A program made the position numbers and the translations under genes. DNA of 12,735 nucleotides, from assembly GCA_900545445.1 (NCBI GenBank), contig UQZH01000051.1, forward strand, positions 1-12,735. Direction: 5' to 3'. The notes under the pieces were generated by a model, which worked only from the letters and a program-made list of their open reading frames with translations, did not search any database and had not been told where the DNA came from. The DNA is from an uncultured Collinsella sp. Its GTDB lineage: Bacteria > Actinomycetota > Coriobacteriia > Coriobacteriales > Coriobacteriaceae. Positions 11,454 through 12,735 of the stretch are shown here, in pieces. The number at the start of each line of letters is the position of its first letter. The stretch's first letter is position 1.

Positions 11454-12735
11454 ATGGCAGGCAAGCCGCAAACACTAGCTACGACCTCGGCATTCGAGAT
11501 CTTGGGGCCCGTCATGGTCGGCCCCAGCTCGTCGCACACCGCCGGCGCCCTGCGCTGCGCCCAGGTTGCCGCCAGCCTTCTGGAAGGCCGCATCACTAAG
11601 GTCACCTTTGGCCTGTGGAACTCCTTTGCCCACACCTACCGCGGCCACGGCACCGATCGCGCGCTCGTCGCGGGCATCCTGGGGCTCGATACCGACGACG
11701 AGAACATCAAGCAAGCCTTTGACCTCGCACGGGACCAGGGCCTCGACTTTCACTTTGACATCAAGGGCGACGACGCCTCCATCCACCCCAACACCGTCGA
11801 CATCGAGATGGTCGACGACACGGGCGCCACGGCACAGGTCCGCGGCGAGAGCCTTGGCGGCGGCAAGATGCGCATCAGCCGCATCAACGGCGTCGGCGTC
11901 GACATCTCGGGCATGTATTCCACGCTCTTCGTGGCGCACCAGGACGTCCCCGGCGTGCTCGCCGCGCTCACGAACCTGCTTGCCTACGCCCACGTCAACA
12001 TCGCCTTCTGCCGCACCTACCGCACCGAGGTAGGCGGCCAGGCCTATTCCGTCTTTGAGACCGATGGCGCTCCCGACGACACCGTTATCCCCATGCTGCG
12101 GAAGCTCGACAATGTCAATTACGCCACGTTTATCGAGCTCCCAGGCTCGGCCTCGTCGCTCTCCCCCGGTGTGTCGGCCAAGGAAATCTTCGACGACGGC
12201 GAGCAGTTGCTCGATGCGTGCGCCGAGCTCGGCCTAAATATCGGCGCCGTCATGGCTGTGCGCGAGGCGCGTCTAACCGGCGAGGCCCATGCTATCGCAG
12301 CCATGCGCCGCGTGCTCGATGTCATGCGCGAGGAGACCACGGCCCCCATCGCCAATCCGCAGCGATCACTCGGCGGCCTTATCGGCGGCGAGGCCAAGCT
12401 CGTCGACGCCACCTGCCGCAACGATTTGAGCACAAGCCTGATGGGCCCCGTTCAGACCGATGCCGTGGCCCGCGCGATGGCCGTGCTCGAGCGCTCCGCC
12501 ACCATGGGCGTGATCGTTGCCGCCCCCACGGCCGGCTCCGCAGGCGTCGTCCCCGGCTGCGTGCTGGCGCTCGCCGATCACCTCCAGCTCGACGACGAAC
12601 AGGTCATGGATGGCCTCTACTGCGCCGCAGCCATCGGCCTCAACCTCACCACGAGCGCCTGCGTCGCCGGCGCCGAGGGCGGATGCCAGGCCGAGGTTGG
12701 AAGCGCTGCCGCCATGGCCGCCGCCGCGCTGGTCC
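11454..12735 (+). CDS. sdaA: Single-chain L-serine dehydratase (fused beta and alpha subunits), 3' end outside the window
   Basis: L-serine ammonia-lyase of the iron-sulfur type converts serine to pyruvate and ammonia. The frame is open from ATG 11454 (AAGGAG 5 nt upstream) to the window edge, 427 codons. Residues 1-230 match the Bacillus-type beta subunit: GPSSSHTAGA (24-33), HPNT and GGGK, then an ACT regulatory domain (about 156-225). From about 240 the alpha subunit follows without a break: LGGLIGGEA (306-314), APTAGSAGVVPG (357-368) and AGAEGGCQAEVG (405-416, C411). Bacillus encodes these as two genes, sdaAB and sdaAA. The E. coli enzyme is one chain but lacks this ACT domain. The missing end should hold about 100 more residues, including remaining cluster-region cysteines. 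It is a cytosolic catabolic enzyme, plausible for a gut fermenter living on amino acids. Confidence 0.95.
   Translation, partial: MAGKPQTLATTSAFEILGPVMVGPSSSHTAGALRCAQVAASLLEGRITKVTFGLWNSFAHTYRGHGTDRALVAGILGLDTDDENIKQAFDLARDQGLDFHFDIKGDDASIHPNTVDIEMVDDTGATAQVRGESLGGGKMRISRINGVGVDISGMYSTLFVAHQDVPGVLAALTNLLAYAHVNIAFCRTYRTEVGGQAYSVFETDGAPDDTVIPMLRKLDNVNYATFIELPGSASSLSPGVSAKEIFDDGEQLLDACAELGLNIGAVMAVREARLTGEAHAIAAMRRVLDVMREETTAPIANPQRSLGGLIGGEAKLVDATCRNDLSTSLMGPVQTDAVARAMAVLERSATMGVIVAAPTAGSAGVVPGCVLALADHLQLDDEQVMDGLYCAAAIGLNLTTSACVAGAEGGCQAEVGSAAAMAAAALV

Noticed and set aside
1..12735. CRISPR arrays, tRNA or rRNA genes, transposases, prophage or defence genes
   Set aside because: I looked for these on both strands and found no spaced direct-repeat array, no tRNA-like cloverleaf and no such proteins.

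Overview
The window is GC-rich bacterial chromosome. The gene set, the strong C-ending codon preference and the kinds of intergenic palindrome point to a gut Coriobacteriia actinobacterium, most likely Collinsella or a close relative. That assignment rests on pattern recognition, not on a database match. Most genes are core housekeeping genes. The unusual content lies in the gaps between genes and in a few protein architectures.

Layout. At 2-1843 (+) is the 3' part of a gene encoding a GH13 amylase-type domain fused to a complete GH77 4-alpha-glucanotransferase (MalQ). At 1932-2168 (+) is a small FmdB-type zinc-ribbon protein, followed by a GC-rich terminator and a 63-bp inverted repeat. On the minus strand, read from high to low coordinates, are gltX (9562-8087), a terminator, then priA (7997-5544), def (5525-4989), fmt (4627-3707) and rsmB (3710-2310). 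priA-def-fmt-rsmB is a widespread operon joining replication restart, formyl-Met initiation and peptide processing, and 16S rRNA modification. Here def and fmt are separated by an unusual 361-bp gap. Divergent from gltX is metK (9829-11109, +), which has a strong terminator. The window ends inside a single-chain, ACT-containing L-serine dehydratase (11454-12735, +).

The gaps hold three kinds of long inverted repeat. Family A (2239-2301) follows rsmB. Family B occurs twice, at 4845-4981 between def and fmt and at 11278-11398 in front of the serine dehydratase. Family C (9643-9723) lies between gltX and metK. The two family B copies share a 61-nt core that is identical at 53 positions. Six of the eight differences form three compensated base pairs in the central stem, and the outer arms carry a matched insertion on both sides. 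This is direct evidence that a folded RNA or single-stranded DNA is being conserved, and it is the best candidate for an undescribed element here.

Other points of note: PriA starts with a QLSLF peptide matching the beta-clamp-binding consensus, on a Pro/Ala-rich tether. The 5' end of fmt and the gap before it are almost free of C on the coding strand. RsmB has a non-canonical SAM-binding motif I. Two enzymes, amylase-MalQ and the serine dehydratase, are fusions of functions that are often separate chains.
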